Positions 1 through 6,412 of a stretch of 13,265 nucleotides of DNA are shown here, piece after piece. The stretch covers positions 1 to 13,265 of the forward strand of contig JAEYQF010000403.1 of the NCBI GenBank assembly GCA_023410155.1. Reading direction: 5' to 3'. A model generated the notes under the pieces. The model did not search any database, was not told the DNA's origin, and saw only the letters and a program-made list of their open reading frames with translations. The stretch comes from Verrucomicrobiota bacterium (GTDB taxonomy: Bacteria > Verrucomicrobiota > Verrucomicrobiia > Opitutales > Opitutaceae). Each line of letters begins with the position of its first letter. The first letter of the stretch is position 1. A program made the translations under genes and the position numbers.

Positions 1-1
1 T

Positions 2-166
2 TATGCGTGGCGGGCTTGGTGCGACCGCGAGGGAGATCGGCCGCCCTTTGGTCAGGGGCTGCGGCATCAGGACGGGAGCGAAGCATTGGAGCACACGGAG
101 TTGCTTGCTGAGCTCAATCGACGCGCACATCTCTTGCACGAATCGTCCTCGAGCCCAACCACATGA
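2..166 (+). CDS. C-terminal end of an unidentified protein (5' truncated by window edge)
   Basis: This frame is open from the first bases of the window to a TGA at 164-166 and has no start inside the window. The 54 visible residues look protein-like, with an arginine/aspartate-rich part followed by a leucine-rich amphipathic stretch (residues HTELLAELNRRAHLLHE) and a Ser/Pro/Thr tail. About two thirds of third codon positions are G or C, in line with real genes here but not decisive over so short a span. The main support is that its TGA overlaps the ATG of the next gene as ATGA, a common sign of translational coupling. I do not recognise the family. A competing frame through the same bases (3-251) runs into the lipoprotein gene out of frame and is less convincing. 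Confidence 0.45.
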   Translation, partial: YAWRAWCDREGDRPPFGQGLRHQDGSEALEHTELLAELNRRAHLLHESSSSPTT

Positions 167-588
167 AAACCATCTTCCTGGCCGGATTGCTTCTCGGATT
201 CTGCGCTGCGTCCACCGGTTGCAGTCACCTCGACCTCGGTGCCACGGGTGAAGCGGAGCGCGTGCTCACCGGCTTCGTGACCAATCCCAATGGCGGCGAA
301 CTTCCTGCCGACACGGAGGTGACGATTCGCATCGTCGATTACTCGCGCGGCGAAGAACGTGGCGAGACGCTCGGCGAACAGGTCATTCAGAATCCCGGCC
401 GTTTCCCCGTGCCTATCCGGATCGAGTATCGCGCCGAGGATCCGGTGCTCATGCGCCGGGTGAACGTCGAGGCGCGCATCGCCGTGGGCGGTCGTCTGCG
501 CTACGCCAGCACGAGCGGCCACCCGATCACGCTGAACAACGTCAACGAGACTCACAGCGTGCAGGTCGATCTCGTCGGGCGCCGCTAA
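163..588 (+). CDS. Small lipoprotein, YbaY/YscW-like family
   Basis: The 141-aa product is probably an exported, lipid-anchored envelope protein. A Lys-Thr start is followed by a hydrophobic stretch (residues 4-16) and a lipobox ending S-T-G-C with the modified cysteine at 20. Ser at -3 is less usual than Leu. The mature part resembles the YbaY/YscW lipoprotein family (Pfam YscW): a beta-strand opening (VLTGFVTNPNGGELP, about 34-48), then V-x-I-R-I-V-D-Y-S, the conserved stretch Q-V-I-Q-N-P-G-R-F-P-V-P-I-R-I-E-Y near residues 70-86, and A-R-I-A-V-G-G-R-L-R-Y. YscW-type proteins assist secretins, but the wider family is mostly uncharacterised and no secretion genes are visible here, so a pilotin role is not supported. 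The start overlaps the upstream stop as ATGA. No Shine-Dalgarno is visible. Confidence 0.75.
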   Translation: MKTIFLAGLLLGFCAASTGCSHLDLGATGEAERVLTGFVTNPNGGELPADTEVTIRIVDYSRGEERGETLGEQVIQNPGRFPVPIRIEYRAEDPVLMRRVNVEARIAVGGRLRYASTSGHPITLNNVNETHSVQVDLVGRR

Positions 589-598
589 GGCCCGGGCG

Positions 599-686
599 GA
601 TTGAGTCGAGCCACAGTGCGCGTCGAGTCGATCCTGGGTGCGGATCGAGTCGGGACTGGGTGCGGATCGAGTCGAGCCAAGGTGTG
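599..686 (+). repeat. Tandem array of four degenerate 22-bp repeats (locus 1)
   Basis: Four head-to-tail units of exactly 22 bp occupy 599-620, 621-642, 643-664 and 665-686. The shared pattern is GATCGAGTCG, then A/G-G-C/A-C, two variable bases, then GGTGCG. Neighbouring units differ at about five positions. A fifth, badly decayed unit may follow at 687-708, where only the TCG at its positions 8-10 and scattered bases persist. The array begins ten bases after the lipoprotein stop codon. It is related to the array at 7351-7482. There are no spacers, so it is not a CRISPR array. Because 22 is not a multiple of three, any translation cycles through all three frames, and I see no sign that it is coding. 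Confidence 0.9.
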
Positions 687-771
687 GCAGGGGTCGGTTC
701 GTTGCTTGCTCCCGTTCGTAGCGAGCACAGCCTCCGCCGCAAATGACGGGCGACGAGCACGCGCTGGGGCT

Positions 772-804
772 CCGCGGCGTAACCGGTAAGCGGATACGCC
801 GCGG
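772..804. other. Perfect 10-bp inverted repeat (stem-loop) between convergent genes
   Basis: Arms CCGCGGCGTA (772-781) and TACGCCGCGG (795-804) are perfectly complementary around a 13-nt loop. It lies 27 bp beyond the esterase stop and 85 bp after the end of the repeat array. Neither side is followed by a T-run, so it is not a canonical intrinsic terminator. It could still protect or end the 3' part of the esterase transcript, or the array-containing transcript arriving from the left. The rest of the gap (687-771 and 805-831) shows nothing I can assign. Confidence 0.55.
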
Positions 805-831
805 CGAGGCGAGGAAGCTGGCGGCCGGCGC

Positions 832-1752
832 TCAGCGGAAAATGCGCTGAGCGAAGTGATAGAGATTGCTGCCCCAGGTCTCGCCGTCGTGACCGTGATC
901 GTCGACGTTCCACAGGTGAGGCACGTTGTGCTGCTTGAGGTAGACGTGCACGCCTTGGGAGAAGTTGATGAGGCCGTCTTTGTTGCCGCAAGAGATGTAG
1001 AGGAGTTTCAGGCGCGCCCGGGTGTCGGCGGGGTTGGGCACGAGCTCCGCGGGCGGACGCGTGTTGGGTGCGGCGGAAAACGCGCCGATCCACGAAAACC
1101 GGTCGAGGTGCGTGAGGCCGAAGTTGAAGGTCTGGCCGCCACCCATGGAGAGGCCGGCGAGCGCGCGGTGCGCGGCGTCGGTCTTCACGGGGTAGCGGCT
1201 CTCGATCGCAGGGATCAGGTGATCGAACAGGTCGCGCTCAAACGCGGCAAACGCAGCGGCGTTTTCAGGTGTGAAGGGGTTTTCCGGCACGCTGTCGTCG
1301 GCGCGCGCGCGCCCGTTGGGGAACACGACGATCATCGGCACGGCCTTTTCCGCGGCGATGAGGTTGTCGAGGATCGCGTGGGCTTTCACGTAGCCGGTCC
1401 ACTCGTGTTCGTTGCCGCCGATGCCGTGCAGCAAATACAGCACGGGGTAACGCTGCTCCGCCGAGTAGCCGGGCGGGAGATAAACCTGGGCCTTGCGCTG
1501 CGTGCCGGTGACAGCGGACTCGTAGTCGAACGACGCCAGGTGGCCGCGCAGTTTTTCGCCGGGCAGCGAGCGATAGTCCGCCGGCGGTTCGGGAAAGAGG
1601 CGCACGTCATCGGGCGCGAGCTCGATCGGGCGCGCGAAGTTGGCACGCGCGCGGTCCGCCGTGGTGTCGGCCGCGGGATCTTGCGCGACAGCAGTCGCCG
1701 CGAAACCGGCGAGCGAGAAAGCGAGGGCGATTGGGAGAGAACGTAGGGTCAT
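832..1752 (-). CDS. Secreted alpha/beta-hydrolase esterase (CE1 / esterase D-like)
   Basis: The 306-aa product is a likely periplasmic or secreted carboxylic ester hydrolase of the putative-esterase family (PF00756), which includes feruloyl and acetyl-xylan esterase domains. Residues 1-23 form a signal peptide ending A-V-A before Gln-Asp. The family landmarks appear in order: V-Y-L-P-P-G-Y (about 90-96), the oxyanion region Y-P-V-L-Y-L-L-H-G-I-G-G-N-E-H-E-W (102-118), nucleophile Ser202 in G-L-S-M-G-G, probable acid Asp259 in C-G-N-K-D-G, and His288 in H-G-H-D-G-E-T-W. I chose the ATG at 1750-1752 because it puts the signal peptide at the N-terminus. An ATG at 1818 would add 22 residues before it. 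Neither has a usable Shine-Dalgarno; a GGAG abuts the 1818 ATG with no spacer. It is divergent from the fucosidase gene, so removal of acyl groups from a fucosylated polysaccharide is a reasonable guess. The frame stays open far upstream across the antisense of the fucosidase gene, which is a GC artefact. Confidence 0.88.
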   Translation of the reverse strand: MTLRSLPIALAFSLAGFAATAVAQDPAADTTADRARANFARPIELAPDDVRLFPEPPADYRSLPGEKLRGHLASFDYESAVTGTQRKAQVYLPPGYSAEQRYPVLYLLHGIGGNEHEWTGYVKAHAILDNLIAAEKAVPMIVVFPNGRARADDSVPENPFTPENAAAFAAFERDLFDHLIPAIESRYPVKTDAAHRALAGLSMGGGQTFNFGLTHLDRFSWIGAFSAAPNTRPPAELVPNPADTRARLKLLYISCGNKDGLINFSQGVHVYLKQHNVPHLWNVDDHGHDGETWGSNLYHFAQRIFR

Positions 1753-1826
1753 CGGGAAAGAGAAGAGGAAGCTTCGTAGCGTGCGCAGCAGGACGCGACG
1801 ATGGGAGAAACGTGACATCTCCTGCA

Positions 1827-1847
1827 CAGGTTTCACGCGAAAACCTG
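1827..1847. promoter_or_regulatory. Inverted repeat, candidate operator (7-bp arms)
   Basis: CAGGTTT at 1827-1833 is the exact reverse complement of AAACCTG at 1841-1847, with seven bases (CACGCGA) between, giving a 21-bp dyad. The central GTTTCACGCGAAAAC loosely resembles the operators of LacI-type sugar regulators, which usually centre on a CG step flanked by TTT/AAA. That resemblance is an inference. It could instead form a leader hairpin if the esterase transcript starts upstream of it. Confidence 0.45.
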
Positions 1848-1851
1848 GCTG

Positions 1852-1877
1852 GCACTTTCCGGTCCGGAGGAAAGTGC
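1852..1877. promoter_or_regulatory. Inverted repeat, candidate operator or leader hairpin (9-bp arms)
   Basis: GCACTTTCC at 1852-1860 pairs perfectly with GGAAAGTGC at 1869-1877 around the 8-nt loop GGTCCGGA. It starts five bases after the preceding inverted repeat. With no T-run on either side it is unlikely to be a terminator, and its place between divergent starts favours protein binding or a structured 5' leader. Confidence 0.45.
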
Positions 1878-1980
1878 GGCGGTGGCAGCGAACGCGATTG
1901 CCACGAGCGGTGGGATTGCGGTGAGGTGAATCGGCCTCGCTGCCTCGTTGGCTGAGTTTTCCCCTGTGTCCCCCTTGCTT

Positions 1981-4338
1981 ATGTGTTTCTCGCTCTTGAA
2001 TTCTTTCCGTCGTCAGCGCGGATGCTTCCTTCCTCTGGTTCGCGGGCTCGCGATGGTCGCGAGCGTAGGCGCGTCGGCTGTCGCGGCCGAGCCGCTCAAA
2101 CTTTGGTATAACCGACCCGCGGCGCAGTGGGTCGAGGCGCTGCCGGTCGGCAACGGCCGGCTTGGTGCGATGGTGTTTGGCGGCATTCATCAGGAACGCA
2201 TCCAGCTCAACGAAGACACGCTGTGGGCGGGCGGTCCCTACGATCCCGCGAATCCCGACGCGCTCGCCGCGCTGCCTGAGGTGCGCCGCCTGATCGCAGC
2301 GGGCGACTACGCGGGGGCGCAAAAACTCGCCGGGGAGAAGCTGATGGCAAAGCCGATGATTCAGATGCCGTATCAGACCGTCGGCGATCTGATGCTCACG
2401 TATTCGGGCAGCGACAACGCGATCAACTATCGTCGCGAACTCGATCTCGACACTGCCGTCGCCACGACGCGTTACGACATCGGCGGCGGCGCGTGGGGTG
2501 TCACGCACGTGCGCGAAGTTTTCGCGAGTCCGACCGATCAGGTGATCGTGATTCGCGTCAGCGCGCTTCGCGGCGGACGACATGGGCAGCTCAACGTCAC
2601 GCTCGGCGCGAGCAGCCCGCAGCAGGCGCAGACGCGCACCGAAGGCGATGACGTGCTCATCCTCGAAGGTCGCAACGGCGACGCCGTCGGCATCGCGGGC
2701 CGATTGAAGTTTCAGGCAAAGGCGAAGGTGATTCTCGACGGCGGTTCGTTGCGCGCCGACGGACAACGCATCCATATCAGCGACGCGCGTTCGGCGACGA
2801 TCGTGGTCGCCGCGGCCACGAGTTTCCGTCGCTTCGACGACGTGAGCGGCGATCCCGCGGCGCTCAACGCCGCGACGCTCGCCGCCGTCGCCGGCAAAAC
2901 CTACGAGCAGCTCTTTGCCGCGCACGTGGCCGAGCACCAACGGTTGTTCCGCCGTGTGGCGATTGATTTCGGCCGCACGGCGTCGGCGGATTTGCCGACG
3001 GATGAACGCGTGCGTCGTTTCGCCACGGAAAATGATCCCGCGCTCGCGGCGCTGTATTTCCAATACGGCCGCTATCTGCTCATCAGCAGCTCCCGTCCGG
3101 GCACGCAGCCGGCGAATCTCCAAGGCATCTGGAACGACAGCCTCTTCCCGCCGTGGGGTGGCAAATACACGATCAACATCAACACGGAGATGAACTACTG
3201 GCCCGCCGAGATCACGAATCTCAGCGAGTGCGTGGAGCCGCTGTTCAAGATGGTGGAAGAGCTTAGCCTCACTGGCGCAAAGATGGCGAGGGACCACTAC
3301 GGGGCGTCGGGCTGGGTCACGCATCACAACACCGATCTTTGGCGCGCCGCCGGTCCGATCGACGGACCGCAGTGGGGCCTCTGGCCGATGGGCGGCGCGT
3401 GGCTGACCACGCATTTGTGGGAGCACTATCTGTTCAACGGCGACCGCGAGTTCTTGCAACGTGCGTATCCGCTCTTCAAAGGCGCGACGCAGTTCTTCTT
3501 GGATACGCTGGTGGCCGAGCCGAAACACGGGTGGCTCGTCACAAGCCCCTCGATCTCGCCGGAAAACGCGCACCATGGCGACGTCGCCTTGGTGGCCGGT
3601 CCCGCGATGGACACGCAGATTCTCCGCGATCTTTTCGCCGCCACGATCAAGTCCTCGGAAATCCTCGGCGTGGACGCGGATTTCCGCGCGCGAGTCGCTG
3701 CCGTCCGCGGAAAACTTCCGCCCGAGCAAATCGGCGCGCAGGGCCAGTTGCAGGAATGGCTTGAAGATTGGGATGCGCAGGTGCCGGAGCCGAATCACCG
3801 CCACACCTCGCATCTCTATGCGCTTTATCCGAGCGACCAGATCGACGTGCGGCGCACGCCCGAACTCGCCGCCGCGGCACGTCGCACGCTCGAACTGCGT
3901 GGCGATGACGCGACCGGCTGGGCGATCGGATGGCGCATCAATCTTTGGGCCCGCCTGCACGACGCTGAGCACGCCTTCGGTATTCTGAAGCTCCTGCTCC
4001 GCCCGGAGCGCACGTATGCGAATCTCTTTGACGCGCACCCGCCGTTCCAGATCGACGGAAATTTCGGCGGCACCGCCGGCATCGCGGAGATGCTGATGCA
4101 GTCGCATGGCGGCGAGATTCAGCTGCTGCCCGCGCTTCCCTCGGTGTGGCCGACCGGCTCCGTGAGCGGCCTGCGCGCGCGCGGCGGTTTCGAAGTGGAC
4201 CTCGCCTGGAAGGATGGACGCTTGACCGAAGCGAAAATCAAATCGCTCAACGGCAACGCCATGCGCGTTCGCTATGGCAACACCACGCGCGACGTAAAAC
4301 TCCCCGCGGGCGAAACGCTCGTCTGGTCGGGGCAGTAA
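1981..4338 (+). CDS. GH95 family glycoside hydrolase (alpha-L-fucosidase type)
   Basis: The 785-aa exported enzyme should hydrolyse alpha-L-fucosidic (or, in some family members, alpha-L-galactosidic) linkages with inversion of configuration. Residues 1-36 form a signal peptide: an R-R-Q-R n-region, a hydrophobic core and A-V-A-A before Glu-Pro. The N-terminal family signature follows (L-W-Y-N-R-P-A, then A-L-P-V-G-N-G-R-L-G-A-M-V-F-G-G and L-N-E-D-T-L-W-A-G-G). The (alpha/alpha)6 barrel carries the expected catalytic set: N-I-N-T-E-M-N-Y-W with Asn399 and Asn401, S-P-E-N with general acid Glu528, and Q-I-D-G-N-F-G with Asp692. These correspond to Asn421, Asn423, Glu566 and Asp766 of Bifidobacterium AfcA. 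The ATG at 1981 is preferred; a TTG at 1948 adds 11 residues, and an ATG at 2053 would lose most of the signal peptide. No Shine-Dalgarno is present. A strong terminator follows the stop. Confidence 0.95.
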   Translation: MCFSLLNSFRRQRGCFLPLVRGLAMVASVGASAVAAEPLKLWYNRPAAQWVEALPVGNGRLGAMVFGGIHQERIQLNEDTLWAGGPYDPANPDALAALPEVRRLIAAGDYAGAQKLAGEKLMAKPMIQMPYQTVGDLMLTYSGSDNAINYRRELDLDTAVATTRYDIGGGAWGVTHVREVFASPTDQVIVIRVSALRGGRHGQLNVTLGASSPQQAQTRTEGDDVLILEGRNGDAVGIAGRLKFQAKAKVILDGGSLRADGQRIHISDARSATIVVAAATSFRRFDDVSGDPAALNAATLAAVAGKTYEQLFAAHVAEHQRLFRRVAIDFGRTASADLPTDERVRRFATENDPALAALYFQYGRYLLISSSRPGTQPANLQGIWNDSLFPPWGGKYTININTEMNYWPAEITNLSECVEPLFKMVEELSLTGAKMARDHYGASGWVTHHNTDLWRAAGPIDGPQWGLWPMGGAWLTTHLWEHYLFNGDREFLQRAYPLFKGATQFFLDTLVAEPKHGWLVTSPSISPENAHHGDVALVAGPAMDTQILRDLFAATIKSSEILGVDADFRARVAAVRGKLPPEQIGAQGQLQEWLEDWDAQVPEPNHRHTSHLYALYPSDQIDVRRTPELAAAARRTLELRGDDATGWAIGWRINLWARLHDAEHAFGILKLLLRPERTYANLFDAHPPFQIDGNFGGTAGIAEMLMQSHGGEIQLLPALPSVWPTGSVSGLRARGGFEVDLAWKDGRLTEAKIKSLNGNAMRVRYGNTTRDVKLPAGETLVWSGQ

Positions 4339-4355
4339 ACAGAACAACAGCCCGG

Positions 4356-4392
4356 AAAAAGCCCGCCGGATCCGGCGGGCTTTTGTTTTTTT
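4356..4392. terminator. Bidirectional intrinsic terminator between convergent genes
   Basis: A perfect 20-bp palindrome at 4361-4380 (arms GCCCGCCGGA and TCCGGCGGGC) is preceded by AAAAA (4356-4360) and followed by TTTT-G-TTTTTTT (4381-4392). Transcripts from the left (fucosidase) end in a U-run after the hairpin. Transcripts from the right (dioxygenase) meet the same hairpin and then five U residues. It sits 18 bp after the fucosidase stop and 14 bp before the dioxygenase stop, and it is the only textbook terminator in the window. Confidence 0.93.
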
Positions 4393-4405
4393 CCGTTTTG
4401 TCTGT

Positions 4406-5344
4406 TCACGCCGCGCGTAGCGGCGGCAGCGCGGCTTCGATTGCGGCGCGAGCGTGGCGATAGTGCTTCGGCAGTTTCAATTCGCGGCCGAGCGAATCGA
4501 TCGGCTCGTCAATCGAGAAGCCCGGCACATCGGTCGCGATCTCGAACAGGATGCCGCCGCGCTCGCGGTAGTAGATCGAGCGGAAGTAATCGCGATCCAT
4601 CACGGGCGAGGTCGCGAAACCCGCCGCGGCGAGCGTCCTCTGCAGCGTGAGCTCCGCTTCATCATCGGCCACGCGGAAGGCGATGTGGTGGATCGTGCCG
4701 GCGCCACCCAGTCCGCGAGGGAGCGAAGTGTCACTGATGACGTCGACGTAGCGACCTGACCCGCCCGAGCCTGCTTCGAAGCGCGCGCGGTGTTTCTCAC
4801 GACGCACCAGACGAAAGCTCATCGCGGTGGCGAGCAAGTGCTCGGTCGGAGCCGCGTCGCGCACGGTGAGTTCGGCCGTGTGCAATCCGCGTAAGGCGTG
4901 CTCGGACGGGATGCCAGCGCCGGTCCAGCCCACACGTGGGTCGTCGATCACCGCGACAATCTCGATCGGGATGCGATCAGGATCGTGGAACCGCAGCACG
5001 TCTTCGCCGAAGCGCGAGAGGCGATTCGCGACGACGCCATGTTGCGCAAGGCGCGCTTCCCAAGACGAGAGCGAGTCGGCCGGAGCGGAGAATGTGAGCG
5101 CCGTCGTTTGTCCGGAGCCGATGCGGCCGCGGCCGGCGAACCCGGGCCAGTAGAAGAACGTCACGATGCTGCCCGGCGTGCCGCTCGCATCGCCGTAATA
5201 AAGGTGGTAAGCCGACGGATCATCGAAATTGACTGTCCGCTTCACCAGGCGCAGTCCGAGCAGGCCGGTGTAGAAATCGACGTTGGCCTGGAGATCGGTG
5301 GCGATCGCCGTGACGTGGTGGAGGCCGTGGAGGAGCGAGTTCAT
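4406..5344 (-). CDS. Ring-cleaving dioxygenase, MhqO/PcpA type (glyoxalase/VOC fold)
   Basis: The 312-aa cytoplasmic protein has two tandem vicinal-oxygen-chelate modules (about 5-135 and 150-290). Members of this family (PcpA, LinE, MhqA/MhqO) use one Fe(II) to open hydroquinone-type rings. The expected metal ligands are present: His10 in H-H-V-T-A-I, His220 in I-H-H-I-A-F and Glu268 in G-G-I-L-F-E-I-A. Other family landmarks are F-Y-T-G-L-L-G-L-R-L-V-K-R-T-V-N-F-D-D and Y-H-L-Y-Y-G-D near residues 24-51, and Y-F-R-S-I-Y-Y-R-E before the last ligand. Length is normal for the family. It is third in a minus-strand group after the small membrane protein and YceI genes, 71 bp beyond YceI, and may share their control by the divergent LysR regulator. 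In Bacillus, MhqO-type enzymes counter quinone stress; the true substrate here is unknown. Confidence 0.88.
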   Translation of the reverse strand: MNSLLHGLHHVTAIATDLQANVDFYTGLLGLRLVKRTVNFDDPSAYHLYYGDASGTPGSIVTFFYWPGFAGRGRIGSGQTTALTFSAPADSLSSWEARLAQHGVVANRLSRFGEDVLRFHDPDRIPIEIVAVIDDPRVGWTGAGIPSEHALRGLHTAELTVRDAAPTEHLLATAMSFRLVRREKHRARFEAGSGGSGRYVDVISDTSLPRGLGGAGTIHHIAFRVADDEAELTLQRTLAAAGFATSPVMDRDYFRSIYYRERGGILFEIATDVPGFSIDEPIDSLGRELKLPKHYRHARAAIEAALPPLRAA

Positions 5345-5372
5345 GGCGAAAGACGGCGGCTGCGTTTCGCGT

Positions 5373-5399
5373 GCGTTCGCCCGCCGCCGAGGCGAACGC
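5373..5399. other. Stem-loop between YceI and dioxygenase genes
   Basis: GCGTTCGCC (5373-5381) and GGCGAACGC (5391-5399) form a perfect 9-bp stem with a 9-nt loop. It lies 16 bp past the YceI stop and 28 bp before the dioxygenase start. On the minus-strand transcript no U-run follows it. It may be a partial attenuator or an RNA-stability element inside the operon rather than a full terminator. Confidence 0.45.
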
Positions 5400-5415
5400 G
5401 ATCGGGTAAAAGGAC

Positions 5416-6048
5416 TCAGCTGCGCGGCGCAGCGCCGGCGATACTGAGCGACAGGTGGATGGTTTCAGCGACCTTATCGGTGTTCTGTCCCGGTTGGATG
5501 CCGAAGTCGCTGCGGTTGATCTCGAATTGGGCGCGCAGCACGAGCAGGTCGCCCTTGATCTTCTCGTCGCCGAGACGGGCGCCGAGTTTGTCGGCGAGAT
5601 AGGTGAACGTCACCGGCGCGGTGATCTCCTGGGTCACACCTTTTACGGTGAGCTTGCCGACGACGTCTGCGACGACCTGCGGGCCTTTGGTGCGAACGTG
5701 CGTGAGATTCGTCGCCTCAAAGACGATCGACGGATGCCGGGCCACATCGAGCCAGTGCGCGCCGCGCAGATGCTCGACCATGACGGGATTGCCGACGACA
5801 AGCGACGATGCGTCGAGCACGATGCGGCCGCGCGTGGTGGTGGGATTCGCCGGATCGAAGTCGACGGAGCCGGTGATGCCGGAACCGGAGCCGGAGATGG
5901 ATTCGAGCGGTGCGTCGAGAGTGAACTGGACGTTGTTCACGCCTTTCGGGTCCTTGAAGTCGAAGGACAGCGGAGCGGCGGCAGCGGACAAGGCAGAGGC
6001 GCTGAGCGCAGCCGCGATTTGGATCGAGCGAACGAGGTGGGTTTTCAT
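5416..6048 (-). CDS. YceI-family periplasmic protein
   Basis: The 210-aa protein has a signal peptide (residues 1-25, Lys/His/Arg n-region, Ala-rich core, A-A-A-A before Pro) and a single YceI-like domain. YceI proteins are extended lipocalin-like beta-barrels that bind long-chain isoprenoid or other amphipathic ligands. The family pattern is clear: an opening F-D-F, I-T-G-S-V-D-F-D-P-A-N-P, G-R-I-V-L-D-A-S-S-L, H-L-R-G-A-H-W-L-D-V-A-R-H-P-S-I-V-F-E-A-T, V-V-G-K-L-T-V-K-G-V-T-Q-E-I, and a late R-S-D-F-G-I. It follows the 90-aa membrane protein gene by 34 bp on the same strand. YceI is often next to a small membrane protein (cytochrome b561 type in many Proteobacteria); here the partner is a different two-helix protein. 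No Shine-Dalgarno precedes the ATG. It may be co-controlled by the divergent LysR regulator. Confidence 0.9.
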   Translation of the reverse strand: MKTHLVRSIQIAAALSASALSAAAAPLSFDFKDPKGVNNVQFTLDAPLESISGSGSGITGSVDFDPANPTTTRGRIVLDASSLVVGNPVMVEHLRGAHWLDVARHPSIVFEATNLTHVRTKGPQVVADVVGKLTVKGVTQEITAPVTFTYLADKLGARLGDEKIKGDLLVLRAQFEINRSDFGIQPGQNTDKVAETIHLSLSIAGAAPRS

Positions 6049-6082
6049 GTTGGTATTGGCTGAGGTTGTCGGGTGGGAAAGC

Positions 6083-6355
6083 TCAGAGGCGGACGGCGCG
6101 GCGCTTCACAAACCAGCTCGCGGCGACGAGCGCGGCGGCAGAAGCGAAACCGATGGCGAGCACCTCGACGCCGGCGACGAAGCCAGGTTGGTGCACCGGA
6201 TACTCGATGCCGGTAAACTCGTCGGTGTGCAGGGTGGTCACGCTGGTCTGCGTCCATCCGACGTGCCGACCGGTGGAGATCCAGGTGACGAGCGTGGCGG
6301 TAAGCGCCAGCAGAGCGCCGGCGCGGAGAATGGAGGAGAGACGCTTGAAGTTCAT
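6083..6355 (-). CDS. Small two-helix membrane protein of unknown function
   Basis: The 90-aa product has a basic N-terminus, a first hydrophobic helix (about 10-28), a polar loop of about 33 residues with the signature G-R-H-V-G-W-T-Q-T-S-V and a short H-T-D-E-F-T-G-I-E-Y segment, a second helix (about 60-82) and a basic tail V-K-R-R-A-V-R-L. With both termini positive they are probably cytoplasmic and the loop periplasmic. I recognise no family. It is first in the minus-strand group and starts 57 bp from the LysR start, so it is the gene most directly exposed to that regulator. The adjacent YceI suggests a joint role in the envelope, but that is inference. Confidence 0.7.
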   Translation of the reverse strand: MNFKRLSSILRAGALLALTATLVTWISTGRHVGWTQTSVTTLHTDEFTGIEYPVHQPGFVAGVEVLAIGFASAAALVAASWFVKRRAVRL

Positions 6356-6412
6356 GGCTGGAGAATATCACCGCGGATCACGCCGGCCTACTGCGCAGGA
6401 CGGCTTGCCGTC
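6356..6412. promoter_or_regulatory. Short divergent promoter region between LysR and the YceI group
   Basis: Only 57 bp lie between the start of the small membrane protein (minus) and the chosen start of the LysR gene (plus), the classic arrangement for a LysR-type regulator acting on itself and on the divergent operon. The region contains the palindrome CTGCGCAG (6391-6398) with weak outer symmetry out to about 6386-6403, a possible but unproven binding site. I see no clear T-N11-A dyad and no convincing -35/-10 boxes. An AGGA at 6397-6400 lies 12 bases before the LysR ATG. Confidence 0.45.

Larger units (their letters stand above)
1753..1980. promoter_or_regulatory. Divergent intergenic region between esterase and fucosidase genes
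   Basis: These 228 bp separate two genes transcribed away from each other, so promoters for both should lie here. I could not recognise convincing -35/-10 pairs. Two perfect inverted repeats stand close together at 1827-1847 and 1852-1877 (listed separately) and are the best operator candidates. The DNA just before the fucosidase ATG and just before the esterase ATG is pyrimidine-rich in each gene's own direction and has no Shine-Dalgarno. No regulator gene is next to the pair, so any regulator would act from elsewhere. Confidence 0.55.

Noticed and set aside
163..588. Type III secretion pilotin
   Set aside because: The YscW/YbaY family is much broader than secretion chaperones and no secretion genes are visible.
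542..1093. Minus-strand repeat protein with D-S-I-R and L-D-P motifs across the first array, and similar frames across the second array
   Set aside because: The peptide repeats are the translation of a 22-bp DNA repeat that changes frame each unit. The rest of the frame is antisense to or out of frame with the esterase gene.
1753..4347. Long minus-strand extension of the esterase frame, antisense to the entire GH95 gene
   Set aside because: The extension has arginine- and histidine-rich, low-complexity sequence, while the plus strand encodes a complete GH95 enzyme with all catalytic motifs. Long antisense frames are common in GC-rich DNA.
5603..6412. N-terminal extension of the LysR frame back to 5603
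   Set aside because: It is antisense to the YceI and small membrane protein genes, and the LysR helix-turn-helix begins right after the ATG at 6413.
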